Shown here piece after piece: positions 1-8,055 of a DNA stretch of 43,311 nt. This DNA comes from an uncultured Granulosicoccaceae bacterium (lineage in GTDB: Bacteria > Pseudomonadota > Gammaproteobacteria > Granulosicoccales > Granulosicoccaceae), in contig CALGND010000066.1 in assembly GCA_937958675.1 (NCBI GenBank), forward strand, positions 1 to 43,311, given 5' to 3'. A program made the position numbers and the translations under genes. Each line of letters begins with the position of its first letter. Positions within the stretch are counted from its first letter, which is position 1. The notes below the pieces were generated by a model. The model made no database searches, was not told the DNA's origin, and was given only the letters and a program-made list of their open reading frames with translations.

Positions 1-141
1 GCCCATTGTGGATGGGATGGTATTGTTAATAGGGTCTGATGAATGCCCATCCCCCGTTAATTGGGTAGAGCCCATGAAAACGCCTGCAAAAGATGGATCG
101 TAATGTAAGGGAGTGTCATCCCTGGCGAAGGCCAGGAAAAA

Positions 142-217
142 TGGTGGGCCGTGCAAGATTCGAACTTGCGACCAATTGATTAAAAGTCAACTGCTCTACC
201 AACTGAGCTAACGGCCC
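142..217 (-). tRNA. tRNA-Lys(UUU)
   Basis: Read on the minus strand this is a 76-nt cloverleaf with an encoded CCA end. The acceptor stem is GGGCCGT, the D arm contains AGCTCAGTTGGTAGAGC, the anticodon loop is CTTTTAA with anticodon TTT, and the T arm contains GTTCGAATC. The sequence is nearly the same as E. coli tRNA-Lys. It decodes AAA/AAG. It stands alone, 54 bases downstream of the stop codon of the AOR gene on the same strand, so it may be co-transcribed with that gene or have its own promoter. No U-rich terminator follows it. Confidence 0.97.
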
Positions 218-271
218 TTACCGAGCCACGCATAATACCGTAAACGTGGCCCTTTGTGCGTTATCGAGGCA

Positions 272-1996
272 TCAATCTTGGCGTATTTCTTCCCAGCGCC
301 CTGCAGCCACCTGATTTACCTGATCACTATGAAAGCGCGCGGCCTGTTGGCTGGGCGGAAGTGCCTCATCGTAGAAGAAGGATGGTAGCTCGTCATCTGA
401 GTCGGTAAAGCCTGCATCTTTATTAAATTGAGCCTCCATCTCTAGCGCTTCGCGGCCTAAGTTCCTGAAAAATGATTCTTCAAGCGTCACACCGTGGGCG
501 TCATTAATAGCGTCAATCAAGAAATCGATATGGGTATTGGTTACCGAGCGACCAAAAATGCACAAACCGAGTGAATCTGCAGAGGCGGATACGATTTGGA
601 TTTCCAGGCTAGCTGCAACCAGTTCTTCGGCAGTTTTGCCCTTGCAATCGTATTGGGGCATGTTGCCAGCAGTGTGATCGGCACCCTGAGCTGTCATCAT
701 CATAGTGATGCCAGTAACTTCGATCACGCGAGGATCGTAGGCGCTAATAGCTTGGCGTTTGATCACAGGTATGCGGGCTACCTTAAAGTGTTCGCCAACG
801 CGGGCGGTACCCTGCGCATACAAGCGACCGTCTTCATTGCCTGCGCGAATATCGTCAAGCACTGTTTGCATGTAGGCGGCGTCGCCAAATTTGCCGTGGC
901 CTGCTTCCATCAATACGCCGATAGTAGCGCCTAGTTCGATCGTATCGATTCCGAGGTCATTGGCGTGCCAATTAAGCACTGCAAGTTCATCGGGATCCTT
1001 CAAGCCGCAGTTGGTGCCTAGCAAGCCAATTGTTTCGTATTCAACTGGCGATACCACCTCATTGCCATCCTTATCTGCATATACGTTACTGCATTGAATA
1101 GTGCAGCCCGGCATACAGGCGTGAGTAGTGATGCCGCCACGTTCGATGTTGCGCTCACGCAATGCATCGCCGCCCATTTGAAATACTTCAACGTTGGTAT
1201 CGGTCTGTCGGCCAATAGCAAAGTTGTTTACCGGTAGCCCGCCAACATGGTTGGTATAGTCTGCAACCATGGCTGTGCCGATATCTTGAAATGCCTTGAT
1301 TGCGGGCTCTGCATCAAGCATCTTTTTGTATTGCTTTACTGCGCCCATTACCTTCTTGCGGTCTTTGAAAGTGGGCATGCGGTTTAGATCCAATACTATG
1401 GCTTTGACTTTTTTCGATCCCATTACCGCGCCAACGCCACCGCGCGCGGCAAGCCTAGATGGGCGTAAGTCAACATCACTAAATGAGATACCCGATAGTA
1501 AACCTTGATATTCCCCTACAAGGCCGCACAGGCCAATGCTAACCTTCTTGCCGTATTCTTCGTGCAACTTAGCGGCGGTTTCGAAGTTGCCCATGCCCAT
1601 ATAGGCGCTGGCATCAGTGAAGGTGATGTCGCCCTCTTTAGTAATGCGTATGATGACCCATTCTTTGGAGGCGTTATGTAGTGTGAAACCTGCGATTTCC
1701 AACTGGCCCATAGCAAAGCCGAAAGTACCGCCGCCGTTAGCCTCTTTGATGCCGCCAGTTAGTGGGCTTTTGCAACCCACGCTCACTCTGTTAGCGTTAG
1801 AGAAATTAGTACCAGCAAACGGGCCTGCAGAGAAGATCAGTGGGTTTTCCTCAGATAAAGGATCCACTGTGGCCTTGTTTTGCTCTAACAATGTCTTTGC
1901 AATCAGGTATCTGCCGCAACGGGCAATATCCTCGCCGAGAACCTCTGAGGTGTTGACCGTTTGAGTGCTGAGATCTATATCGTGATAATTTCGCAT
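272..1996 (-). CDS. Tungsten-containing aldehyde:ferredoxin oxidoreductase (AOR family)
   Basis: The 574-aa product matches the AOR family in length (about 600) and motifs. AOR enzymes oxidise aldehydes to carboxylic acids with a tungsto-bispterin cofactor and one [4Fe-4S] cluster, passing electrons to ferredoxin, in the cytoplasm. The N-terminal half has the family pattern of glycine-rich cofactor-binding segments (ANRVSVGCKSPLTGG; AARGGVGAVMGSKKVKAI). Cluster ligands are visible as C294, C298 and C302 in HACMPGCTIQC and C479 in DSLGLCIFG. The ORF is open upstream to 2176, but the added 60 residues are unlike the family and would run into the divergent neighbour; the ATG at 1996 gives the expected start MRNYHDIDLSTQ. 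No pterin-biosynthesis or ferredoxin gene lies alongside. Substrate is unknown. A tRNA-Lys follows. The 101-base gap to the divergent gene must hold both promoters. Confidence 0.9.
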   Translation of the reverse strand: MRNYHDIDLSTQTVNTSEVLGEDIARCGRYLIAKTLLEQNKATVDPLSEENPLIFSAGPFAGTNFSNANRVSVGCKSPLTGGIKEANGGGTFGFAMGQLEIAGFTLHNASKEWVIIRITKEGDITFTDASAYMGMGNFETAAKLHEEYGKKVSIGLCGLVGEYQGLLSGISFSDVDLRPSRLAARGGVGAVMGSKKVKAIVLDLNRMPTFKDRKKVMGAVKQYKKMLDAEPAIKAFQDIGTAMVADYTNHVGGLPVNNFAIGRQTDTNVEVFQMGGDALRERNIERGGITTHACMPGCTIQCSNVYADKDGNEVVSPVEYETIGLLGTNCGLKDPDELAVLNWHANDLGIDTIELGATIGVLMEAGHGKFGDAAYMQTVLDDIRAGNEDGRLYAQGTARVGEHFKVARIPVIKRQAISAYDPRVIEVTGITMMMTAQGADHTAGNMPQYDCKGKTAEELVAASLEIQIVSASADSLGLCIFGRSVTNTHIDFLIDAINDAHGVTLEESFFRNLGREALEMEAQFNKDAGFTDSDDELPSFFYDEALPPSQQAARFHSDQVNQVAAGRWEEIRQD

Positions 1997-2097
1997 TGTG
2001 ATCGAATTAGTGCTTTGGATTATGGTCTCAGTGTAGCGGATTCTCCTGCGGCACACTGGCTGTAGCGCCGCAAAAATGTTTAGAAAATGACGTAATC

Positions 2098-2742
2098 GTG
2101 AGACCTGTGAAAAAAACTCAATGGATGCTGGTAGGTTTTGTCCTGCTGCTGCTCTCGTTAGTCTTTGTGGTGGCAAAAACGCCTGCCAATTACCTGCAAC
2201 ACGCGCAGTACCTAGGGGCTTATTTACAATCCGCCGGCGTGATTGGGTTTACGGTTATGTTGCTGGTGGCGAGCCTTTGTATTGCGGTGGGTTTGCCAAG
2301 GCAGTTATTTGCCTTTGTTTTTGGTTTTGCTTATGGATTACCCGTGGGTTTTTTAGCAGCGTTGCTTAGTGCGATAGTGGGTTGTGCGTTTACTTATACT
2401 GCAGTGCGCTACGTGTTGTCGGCACGTTTTCAAGAGCGCTATCCTGAGGCAAAAGCCAAGTTGGCTGCATGGGTTAAAGAAGATGTTTTTTTGAAAATTG
2501 TGATACTACGGTTTCAACCGTTGGGCACAAACCTAATTAGTAACGTTTGTGCGGGTTTGTTGCCTGTGCCAGCTATCACATTTTTTGCAGCTTCTGCTGT
2601 TGGGTTTGTCCCTCAGTCTTTAGTGTTCTCGATGTTAGGTTCGGGAGTACGTCTTGGGTCAACAACGCAAATGTGGATAAGCCTTGCCTTGTTATTGATA
2701 TCCGTACTGCTAGCGCTTGTGGTTTACAAGCGCGCCGTTTGA
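2098..2742 (+). CDS. TVP38/TMEM64 (SNARE-associated/DedA-like) inner-membrane protein
   Basis: The 214-aa hydrophobic protein has an N-terminal transmembrane helix (residues 10-26), hydrophobic segments around 45-65 and 68-100, and two more near 150-180 and 190-210. The middle segment with GLPRQLFAFVFGFAYG and the later ILRFQPLGTNLISNVCAGL match the VTT/SNARE-associated domain of the TVP38/TMEM64 family. Family members are thought to move or scramble lipids or lipid-linked intermediates; substrate here is unknown. The start is uncertain: GTG at 2098, GTG at 2107 and ATG at 2125 are all in frame and none has a clear Shine-Dalgarno. I keep the longest, which still avoids the AOR start. The gene is divergent from AOR and converges on the 206-aa regulator-like gene. 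Confidence 0.82.
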   Translation: MRPVKKTQWMLVGFVLLLLSLVFVVAKTPANYLQHAQYLGAYLQSAGVIGFTVMLLVASLCIAVGLPRQLFAFVFGFAYGLPVGFLAALLSAIVGCAFTYTAVRYVLSARFQERYPEAKAKLAAWVKEDVFLKIVILRFQPLGTNLISNVCAGLLPVPAITFFAASAVGFVPQSLVFSMLGSGVRLGSTTQMWISLALLLISVLLALVVYKRAV

Positions 2743-2785
2743 TGGTCTATCGCCAACTCTAAATTTGCAATACTTTGCTGTGTAG

Positions 2786-2806
2786 TTTGGTTTAACCAAA
2801 TTTTTT
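2786..2806 (+). terminator. Weak rho-independent terminator
   Basis: A TTTGG/CCAAA stem (5 bp, TTTAA loop) is followed at once by six T. It lies 44 bases after the TVP38 stop and overlaps the last codons of the converging gene. The short AT-rich stem makes it a modest candidate. Confidence 0.45.
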
Positions 2807-3412
2807 CCCACCACTTAACAGCCATAAGCTCACTCGATTTGCAGAATCAGTCGAACCTTGCCGCTCGTGTTGCAATGCGTTGGCTGCTTGTAGATCTTTA
2901 GGTGGGCCGTAAACATTCTCGATTTTTGTATGTTGCTTTATTGATGCTGCGCTTCTATTTTCGGTTGTTTTTTTCGAAACCTTCTGAACGTGTTCATAAC
3001 CAGTTGAGTCTATAAAATGAGGTACGTACGAGCCTCTATATAACTCAATAAAGAGTGCTTGCTCAGGATTGTTGTTGTAATAGTTTTTCAATGATGCACG
3101 TAGTCTATTGGCTAACACTCTTACCGATGGATCATTCTGCGGATCAAAGCTTGGTGGTTTTCCAAGAGCATCAACTGCTACTGTATAAGCTTTGATTCGA
3201 TCCGCGTTGCCTGCCATGGTTTCGTGGACAACATAACTAAGAAACGCAGACATCTGTGGTGATGCTGCAAATTTACTGTCTGATAAAACGTTATTTAGGG
3301 CGCCGTGAATCGCATCGATCGTATTTACGGCGGCGCTGTTGTTCAGATTTTTATCGTTATCACTATTCTGTGGTTCGATAGAGATTGCATTGTCCTTCAT
3401 TAATTCGTTCAT
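2792..3412 (-). CDS. Stand-alone N-terminal regulatory-type domain of cyclase/TPR proteins
   Basis: The 206-aa soluble protein carries, at about residues 50-135, a segment of a recognisable type: a YVVHETMAGNADRIKAYTVA stretch, then PPSFDPQNDP, VRVLANRLRASLKNYY and IELYRGSYVPHF. This arrangement is the N-terminal, probably winged-helix-like domain of many long proteobacterial proteins annotated as adenylate cyclase or TPR regulators, where it precedes catalytic, TolB-like or TPR regions. Here nothing follows except about 70 polar residues, so no catalytic or repeat domain is present. The ATG at 3412 has AGG (AGGACACAGG) about 6-8 bases upstream; an ATG four codons in is an alternative. A DNA- or ligand-binding role is inferred from the family only. 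It is divergent from csrA across a 359-base gap. It could be a complete small regulator or a remnant of a longer gene. Confidence 0.72.
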   Translation of the reverse strand: MNELMKDNAISIEPQNSDNDKNLNNSAAVNTIDAIHGALNNVLSDSKFAASPQMSAFLSYVVHETMAGNADRIKAYTVAVDALGKPPSFDPQNDPSVRVLANRLRASLKNYYNNNPEQALFIELYRGSYVPHFIDSTGYEHVQKVSKKTTENRSAASIKQHTKIENVYGPPKDLQAANALQHERQGSTDSANRVSLWLLSGGKKFG

Positions 3413-3771
3413 TATTGCCTGTGTCCTATTAATTGCTGCGACGCATCGCGAAACAGTTTGTTGTTAAAATTACAACGTTTGCTACCTGATAAAGTTTTTT
3501 GCAAAATTCAGACGAGGGTTAATTGTGAGATGATGTATCTAACGTTGGGGTTGATGTTAGAAGTTACTGTTAGATTTTCAGATTGTTACTGTATATAAGT
3601 GCGAAGTGTTATTGAAGTTGCAAGAATATTTATTTTCAAATTACGCGTTACATTTTCCATAAAACATTCATTGAACTGTTACGCGTTATAGTTGCCTGCA
3701 AAGTTAGCCGTTAATGCAAGAACTTATTAGTTTGATTATTTGATCGTCATAGCGGTCACAAGGAGCTGGCA
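3413..3771. promoter_or_regulatory. Divergent intergenic region upstream of csrA with a 10-bp direct repeat
   Basis: No gene is visible in this 359-base AT-rich gap. It must contain the promoters of the minus-strand regulator-like gene and of csrA. A direct repeat TTACGCGTTA occurs at 3641-3650 and 3679-3688, 38 bases start to start. Its core ACGCGT is self-complementary. The second copy runs into TATAGT (3687-3692), a possible -10 element, but no convincing -35 is present. The repeat is a candidate operator; this is inference. Confidence 0.4.
3758..3765 (+). promoter_or_regulatory. csrA Shine-Dalgarno overlapping a CsrA-type site (ACAAGGAG)
   Basis: AAGGAG sits six bases before the TTG at 3772, which decides that start. 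The same bases read ACAAGGA, an exact match to the ACARGGA core of the known CsrA-binding consensus, so negative autoregulation by blocking ribosome entry is plausible. Binding is not shown by the sequence. Confidence 0.6.
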
Positions 3772-3978
3772 TTGTTAATTCTCACGCGACGTTCAAACGA
3801 ACGAATCTTCATCGGCGAGAACGTTGTATTGTCTGTATTGGCGATAGAAGGTAATAGGGTGAAGCTAGGTATTGATGCACCCAAAGATGTATCCATCTTG
3901 CGAGAAGAGATTCGTGATACCACGATCGAACTGGAAGTGACCGAGCAGCCGGTATTAAAGGTCGCTGGCGACAATTAA
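3772..3978 (+). CDS. csrA: Carbon storage regulator CsrA/RsmA, TTG start
   Basis: The 68-aa product begins MLILTRRSNERIFIGENVVL and continues GNRVKLGIDAPKDVSILREE, the full CsrA fold. CsrA is a homodimeric RNA-binding protein that binds GGA motifs in mRNA leaders and alters translation or decay. The RNA-contact residues known for the family are kept: L4, R6 and R7 in the first strand and the arginine of the SILREE motif. The C-terminal tail (after about residue 50) is variable, as usual. The start codon is TTG, supported by a strong AAGGAG six bases upstream and by the invariant MLILTR start. It does not sit in the common alaS/tRNA-Ser context; it is the first gene of the long surface-protein block and ends 53 bases before the next gene, so co-transcription is likely. 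It may be one of several CsrA copies in the genome. Confidence 0.95.
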   Translation: MLILTRRSNERIFIGENVVLSVLAIEGNRVKLGIDAPKDVSILREEIRDTTIELEVTEQPVLKVAGDN

Positions 3979-4031
3979 CGCAGCGGCTTGCCATTACTAT
4001 TTTGGGGCGTAATTCTTGCTCCTAGTGGGGG

Positions 4032-7000
4032 ATGCCACATGTCATCTCCCTACAAAACCCGCCGGATGCTTGTTTTGAGTTTCGGGCAGCCTTTCGATGG
4101 CTCTTCTGCCTCTTTGCATTGTGCGTTCTTAATGCTCTGCAGCCTGCAGTAGCCGCCGATACCGTATTTACCTATTCTTCCGCCGCACAATTGCGCGGCA
4201 TTAATTTGACACGCGGAGTTGATAATCTTCTGACAACTTCGCCTATCACTAGTAGCGTCAATGGATTGGCGGTCAATATTGATTCTGGATTGGTCTACTA
4301 CGGTTCGGATACCAGTATGTATTACTGGAACCCCGCTGAGGGCAGTGGCGGTGGCGCTCACCACCTTCTGCACAATTTCAGTACAGGATCCCCTTCAGCA
4401 CCAATCCAAAATATCAACAGTACTGCCGGCAGCTACTTGGACGGCAAATACTATGTTGGCTCTGAATCAGCTGTTGGGTATATAGAAGAGTTGTATGAAG
4501 TTCAAATGTCGTCCAACGGCACTCAAGTTGTCTCGATAACACCTCTCAACCTACTTAATGCCTGTAATTGTAATGGTGTACAGATTGGTGGGTTTGGTGA
4601 TATCGCTGCACGCTACGAAGGTGGTTCGGTTGTAATTTATGGGTCGACTGCAGATATCAGCGGAAATGGCAGTGGCACGTCGGCTGGGCGATGGCGTTTT
4701 GAGCCTAGCGCTAACAGTTGGACTTTGTTAGCCACTGGCACAGGCGGTCAGATGACCAATAGCCCAACAGGCGATATGTTCACTAACGTTGGCAACTCCA
4801 TTAGAAGCTTTAATCCGGTAAGTGGGCAAGCTGGTTCTAATACTATTTTTACAAGCAGTGTAGCGATCTGGGATTTCTCTAGCGGTTTTAATTTAGATTT
4901 TGGTGATGCGCCAGATAGTTATGGTTCCGCTTTTCATAGAATGCCGTCGGTAGGAACATCGCCGTATTACGTCGGGCAAGTCGCGCCGGACAACGAAGCA
5001 TATTCATTAAACACAACGGGTGGTGTTAATGGCTCGGGTGACGATAACGACGGCACCTTAGATGAGGATGCAGTATCTTCACTTCAATCTATTACTGTTG
5101 GTAGCAGTGATTACACTTTGGCCGTGCAATGCACCGCGGGTGCTTACGTCACTGCTTGGATTGATGCAAATGTTAATGGTGTGTTTGACGCTAACGAGCG
5201 TAACGCTAATCATCCCCTTAATTGTAACTCTGGTACTTCAACTTTGATTTGGAGTGGTATAAATCTAAATCAGGCGGGCGATTCAATGGTGCGAATTCGT
5301 ACGTCAACCAATATTGGTTCTATTTCCAGCCCGGTTGGGCTTGCACCAGACGGTGAGGTAGAGGACCACGCGGTGAGTATTGTTGAGCCTGTTGTTGGTT
5401 CGTGCCCAGCAGGTAGTATCAGCAATATTTATAGTGCATCGGGGTTAACTCTTCCTATTGGCCCAAATGCAAATCAAATTACTCGATCCACATTAACAGT
5501 GCCGCAGTCGGCGGTGGTTTCTGATGTCAATTTGCGTAACGTCGTTGGTACGCATACGTATATTAACGATTTGGTTTTTACCCTTGATTTTAACGGTGAA
5601 AGGCAGGGTTTGTATGGGCCAGCCTGCAATAGTCGCAATGACTTCTCGTTCGGATTTGATGATCAATCGACAGGCTCGCCTCCGTGCGCACCTACAGATG
5701 GTTTGAGCTACCCACCGGTAGGCTCGTTAGCAGCTTATAACGGTATGGATGCTCAAGGTGACTGGACCTTGGAGATATTAGATCGCTATAACCAAGATGG
5801 TGGTCAGTTGCAATCTTGGGAGCTTGAGGTGTGTACCTTAGCTCCTGTTGCTAATCCTGATATTCGTATGGCTAAAGATGTAGTCGTAAATAACAACGAT
5901 GTTGAATTTAGTTTACGTGTTGTTAATACAGGTGATGTTGAACTAAGCGATGTTGTTGTTCAAGATAACTTAGATACTACATTTGGTGCGGGTAACTATA
6001 GTGTGTCGCAAGCACCTCAAATTGTTACAGCGCCAAGTGGCTTCGTTGTTAATAGCACTTATGATGGTTCAGCTAACGTTGATCTACTTAGTACCTCGGG
6101 TGTGTTAGCGGTACAAGAAGAATTAATCGTTACAATATTTGTTACCGTTCAAAATGTGCAGGCAACAGATGGGCAGTATTTCAACCAAGCAACTGTTTCT
6201 GCAGACGATAATTTAGGTACAACTATTTCAGATTTATCGGGCGAGGGTACAGATGTTAGTGTTGATATAGATACGCCAACACCGTTTCAACTTTCAACTG
6301 ACATCACAATAGGTGGCGTCGTGTTTATCGATAGTTCGGCGTCTTCGATAAATTCGCATGACGGAATTTTCCAAACTAGCGAAATTGGTTTAGGTAATCG
6401 ATTTGTGTCAGTTAGCGATGCTAGCGGAAATAGTTTGGGTACGGCGCTAAGTGATGGTACTGGTGCATGGACAATGCAAGTTGCTCGTGCATTAGTTGGC
6501 ACTGAATTAACGATTAGTGTGTCGCCACAAGCCGGCTCAATGTTTATTTCAGAATCACCCAATCACGTATCTGGATTGCCAAGTGATGGCCAGTTTGTTA
6601 TTCCATCGTTGCCCAGTACGGGTTATAGCGATTTAGATTTTGGTTTGATTAACATGCCGACGTTAACTGCCGACCAGTCGGTCTCGGCAAGCGCTGGTAC
6701 GTCAGCTACGTTTGCGCATCGTTACTCGGCTTCAACATCGGGTCTTGTTAACTTTGCGATAAGCGATAGCAATAGCTGGAATACGGTCCTGTATCGCGAC
6801 GATAATTGTGACTCACAGATAAGCGCTGGCGAGGGTTTAGTTACTACCGGCGTGCCAGTTAGTATGGGTCAGCAGTTATGTCTAATTATTGACACCTTTG
6901 TTCCGAGCACAGCGGTGCCTGGTGGTCGTCAGCAAATTGACATCGAATCTGTGCTAGTTGTTTCGGATGATGCCAGTACAGGCCATGCAGTCACTATAGG

Positions 7001-7367
7001 CGTGAGGAACGCGGACTCTGTAACCGTCACTGCCGCGACGAGTGGTCGTCTCGTGCTAACAAAAAATGTGATCAACGTCACAAAAAATGGTGCGCTATCG
7101 ATCGATAACGCTGCATCGCCGGGCGATACGCTTGAATACGCTATTGCGTACAGCAACCAAGGTACCGGACCACTAACGCAGTTAGAAATCAATGATGAAA
7201 CCCCCGCCTTTACCACTCTTACAGCTGGAACGATGGATTGCGGCCCTGCGATAAGCGGTGTGCAATGTTCTTCTGTGGTGAGCGGTGCTAGCTTGAAGTG
7301 GGTGTTTAGTGGCAGCCTTGCCGCTGGTGCCGGCGGTACGGTCAGTTACCGCGTAGTGGTGGATTGA
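4032..7367 (+). CDS. Secreted multidomain surface protein: GEVED, P-domain and DUF11 modules
   Basis: The 1111-aa protein has a long N-region then a hydrophobic signal core (about 23-36) with likely cleavage after AVA near residue 42. Residues about 43-285 look like a WD-poor, beta-propeller-like or lectin-like region of unknown type. Residues about 287-450 form a GEVED module (FGDAPDSYG at the start, PDGEVEDH at the end). Residues about 457-602 form a proprotein-convertase P-like domain (TYINDLVFTLDF; GDWTLEILDRYNQDGG) with no protease attached. Then come a DUF11-like domain (about 607-745), an SdrD-B-like region (about 757-870) and a final DUF11 domain (about 1003-1111) ending in YRVVVD. 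These are adhesive or structural modules of cell-surface proteins. The ATG at 4032 is the only good start, although its G-rich upstream stretch (GTGGGGG) touches the ATG. It follows csrA by 53 bases. Function beyond surface structure or adhesion is unknown. Confidence 0.85.
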   Translation: MPHVISLQNPPDACFEFRAAFRWLFCLFALCVLNALQPAVAADTVFTYSSAAQLRGINLTRGVDNLLTTSPITSSVNGLAVNIDSGLVYYGSDTSMYYWNPAEGSGGGAHHLLHNFSTGSPSAPIQNINSTAGSYLDGKYYVGSESAVGYIEELYEVQMSSNGTQVVSITPLNLLNACNCNGVQIGGFGDIAARYEGGSVVIYGSTADISGNGSGTSAGRWRFEPSANSWTLLATGTGGQMTNSPTGDMFTNVGNSIRSFNPVSGQAGSNTIFTSSVAIWDFSSGFNLDFGDAPDSYGSAFHRMPSVGTSPYYVGQVAPDNEAYSLNTTGGVNGSGDDNDGTLDEDAVSSLQSITVGSSDYTLAVQCTAGAYVTAWIDANVNGVFDANERNANHPLNCNSGTSTLIWSGINLNQAGDSMVRIRTSTNIGSISSPVGLAPDGEVEDHAVSIVEPVVGSCPAGSISNIYSASGLTLPIGPNANQITRSTLTVPQSAVVSDVNLRNVVGTHTYINDLVFTLDFNGERQGLYGPACNSRNDFSFGFDDQSTGSPPCAPTDGLSYPPVGSLAAYNGMDAQGDWTLEILDRYNQDGGQLQSWELEVCTLAPVANPDIRMAKDVVVNNNDVEFSLRVVNTGDVELSDVVVQDNLDTTFGAGNYSVSQAPQIVTAPSGFVVNSTYDGSANVDLLSTSGVLAVQEELIVTIFVTVQNVQATDGQYFNQATVSADDNLGTTISDLSGEGTDVSVDIDTPTPFQLSTDITIGGVVFIDSSASSINSHDGIFQTSEIGLGNRFVSVSDASGNSLGTALSDGTGAWTMQVARALVGTELTISVSPQAGSMFISESPNHVSGLPSDGQFVIPSLPSTGYSDLDFGLINMPTLTADQSVSASAGTSATFAHRYSASTSGLVNFAISDSNSWNTVLYRDDNCDSQISAGEGLVTTGVPVSMGQQLCLIIDTFVPSTAVPGGRQQIDIESVLVVSDDASTGHAVTIGVRNADSVTVTAATSGRLVLTKNVINVTKNGALSIDNAASPGDTLEYAIAYSNQGTGPLTQLEINDETPAFTTLTAGTMDCGPAISGVQCSSVVSGASLKWVFSGSLAAGAGGTVSYRVVVD

Positions 7368-7506
7368 ACTTTGTGACCGTGGTCGCAGAACCAGTTCAAA
7401 GTTAGGCACTTACATGTTAATTCTATCAAAAATAACCTGTTAAACAGTTCAAAGGCCTAGTCCCTGCAATGTTGGCATGCGAAGCATTTCGCTTGTTCAA
7501 CAAATT

Positions 7507-7523
7507 ATTGGAGGGCCCCAATG
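7507..7523 (+). promoter_or_regulatory. Start-site hairpin enclosing the Shine-Dalgarno
   Basis: ATTGG (7507-7511) can pair with CCAAT (7518-7522), closing a six-base loop AGGGCC. The Shine-Dalgarno GGAGGG (7510-7515) is partly in the stem and loop, and the A and U of the start codon are in the 3' arm. GGA at the stem-loop junction resembles CsrA targets. The stem is short, so the effect may be small. Confidence 0.4.
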
Positions 7524-8009
7524 GCCAACGTTAAAACAGTTGTTGTTTTTGTATTAGTTCTCTTCTTGGCCGGGATTTCCCATGCGGCTGCGCCCGTTAG
7601 CGGCGAGATTCAAGCTTATCTAGTTACCGTTAATAAAAACGGTGAAGAGCAAGTAACCAAAACCGATCAGGTTGAGCCTGGGCAGGTTATGGAGTTCGAA
7701 TTGGTGTTCACTAACAACGGTGATACCAGTGTAAGTGGTATTCAAGTGGTAGATCCCATTCCTGAAAACACACTTTTCATCGGCGAGTCGCACAACTCTG
7801 ATGTGCAATCAAACTTCGAAGTAAGCATCGATGGGGGTCAGTCTTTCGAGTCTGAGCCAGTTATTCGCATTGAAACCCAATTAGACGGCACTCAAAAGGA
7901 AGTTGTTATTCCAGCAGAGCAGTACACGCACGTTCGTTGGTTAGCCAAAGATGCATTGCCTTCTAAAGGTGGCAAACACCGTTTCACCTATCGAGTTTCG
8001 GTCAAATAA
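7521..8009 (+). CDS. Small secreted single-DUF11-domain protein
   Basis: The 162-aa product has a clear Sec signal peptide (VVVFVLVLFLAGISHA, cleavage after about residue 22 or 23) and then one DUF11-like immunoglobulin-fold domain: EPGQVMEFELVFTNNGDTSV, DPIPENTLFIGES and the terminal strand HRFTYRVSVK. DUF11 domains occur as tandem stalk units in surface proteins; a single free domain could be a subunit, a cap or a partner for the longer paralogues alongside. A strong GGAGGG lies upstream of the ATG, inside a possible hairpin. It sits 153 bases after the 1111-aa gene and 60 bases before the 1020-aa gene, on the same strand, so an operon is likely. It has no cysteine, lipobox or membrane anchor. 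Confidence 0.85.
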   Translation: MANVKTVVVFVLVLFLAGISHAAAPVSGEIQAYLVTVNKNGEEQVTKTDQVEPGQVMEFELVFTNNGDTSVSGIQVVDPIPENTLFIGESHNSDVQSNFEVSIDGGQSFESEPVIRIETQLDGTQKEVVIPAEQYTHVRWLAKDALPSKGGKHRFTYRVSVK

Positions 8010-8055
8010 AGCAACGATGTATTTGATTGCGAATATCTAATTTAGAAATTGTAAA

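Noticed and set aside
121-136. CCTGGC/GCCAGG hairpin next to the tRNA as a terminator
   Set aside because: In the tRNA direction the T-run comes before the hairpin and no T-run follows it, so a rho-independent terminator is not supported.
1997-2176. Sixty-residue N-terminal extension of the AOR reading frame
   Set aside because: It is unlike the AOR family, is rich in Arg and Cys, and would overlap the start of the divergent TVP38 gene; ATG 1996 gives the normal family start.
7366-7403. AACTTTG/CAAAGTT inverted repeat after the 1111-aa gene as a terminator
   Set aside because: Long loop, no T-run and continuation of same-strand genes make termination doubtful.
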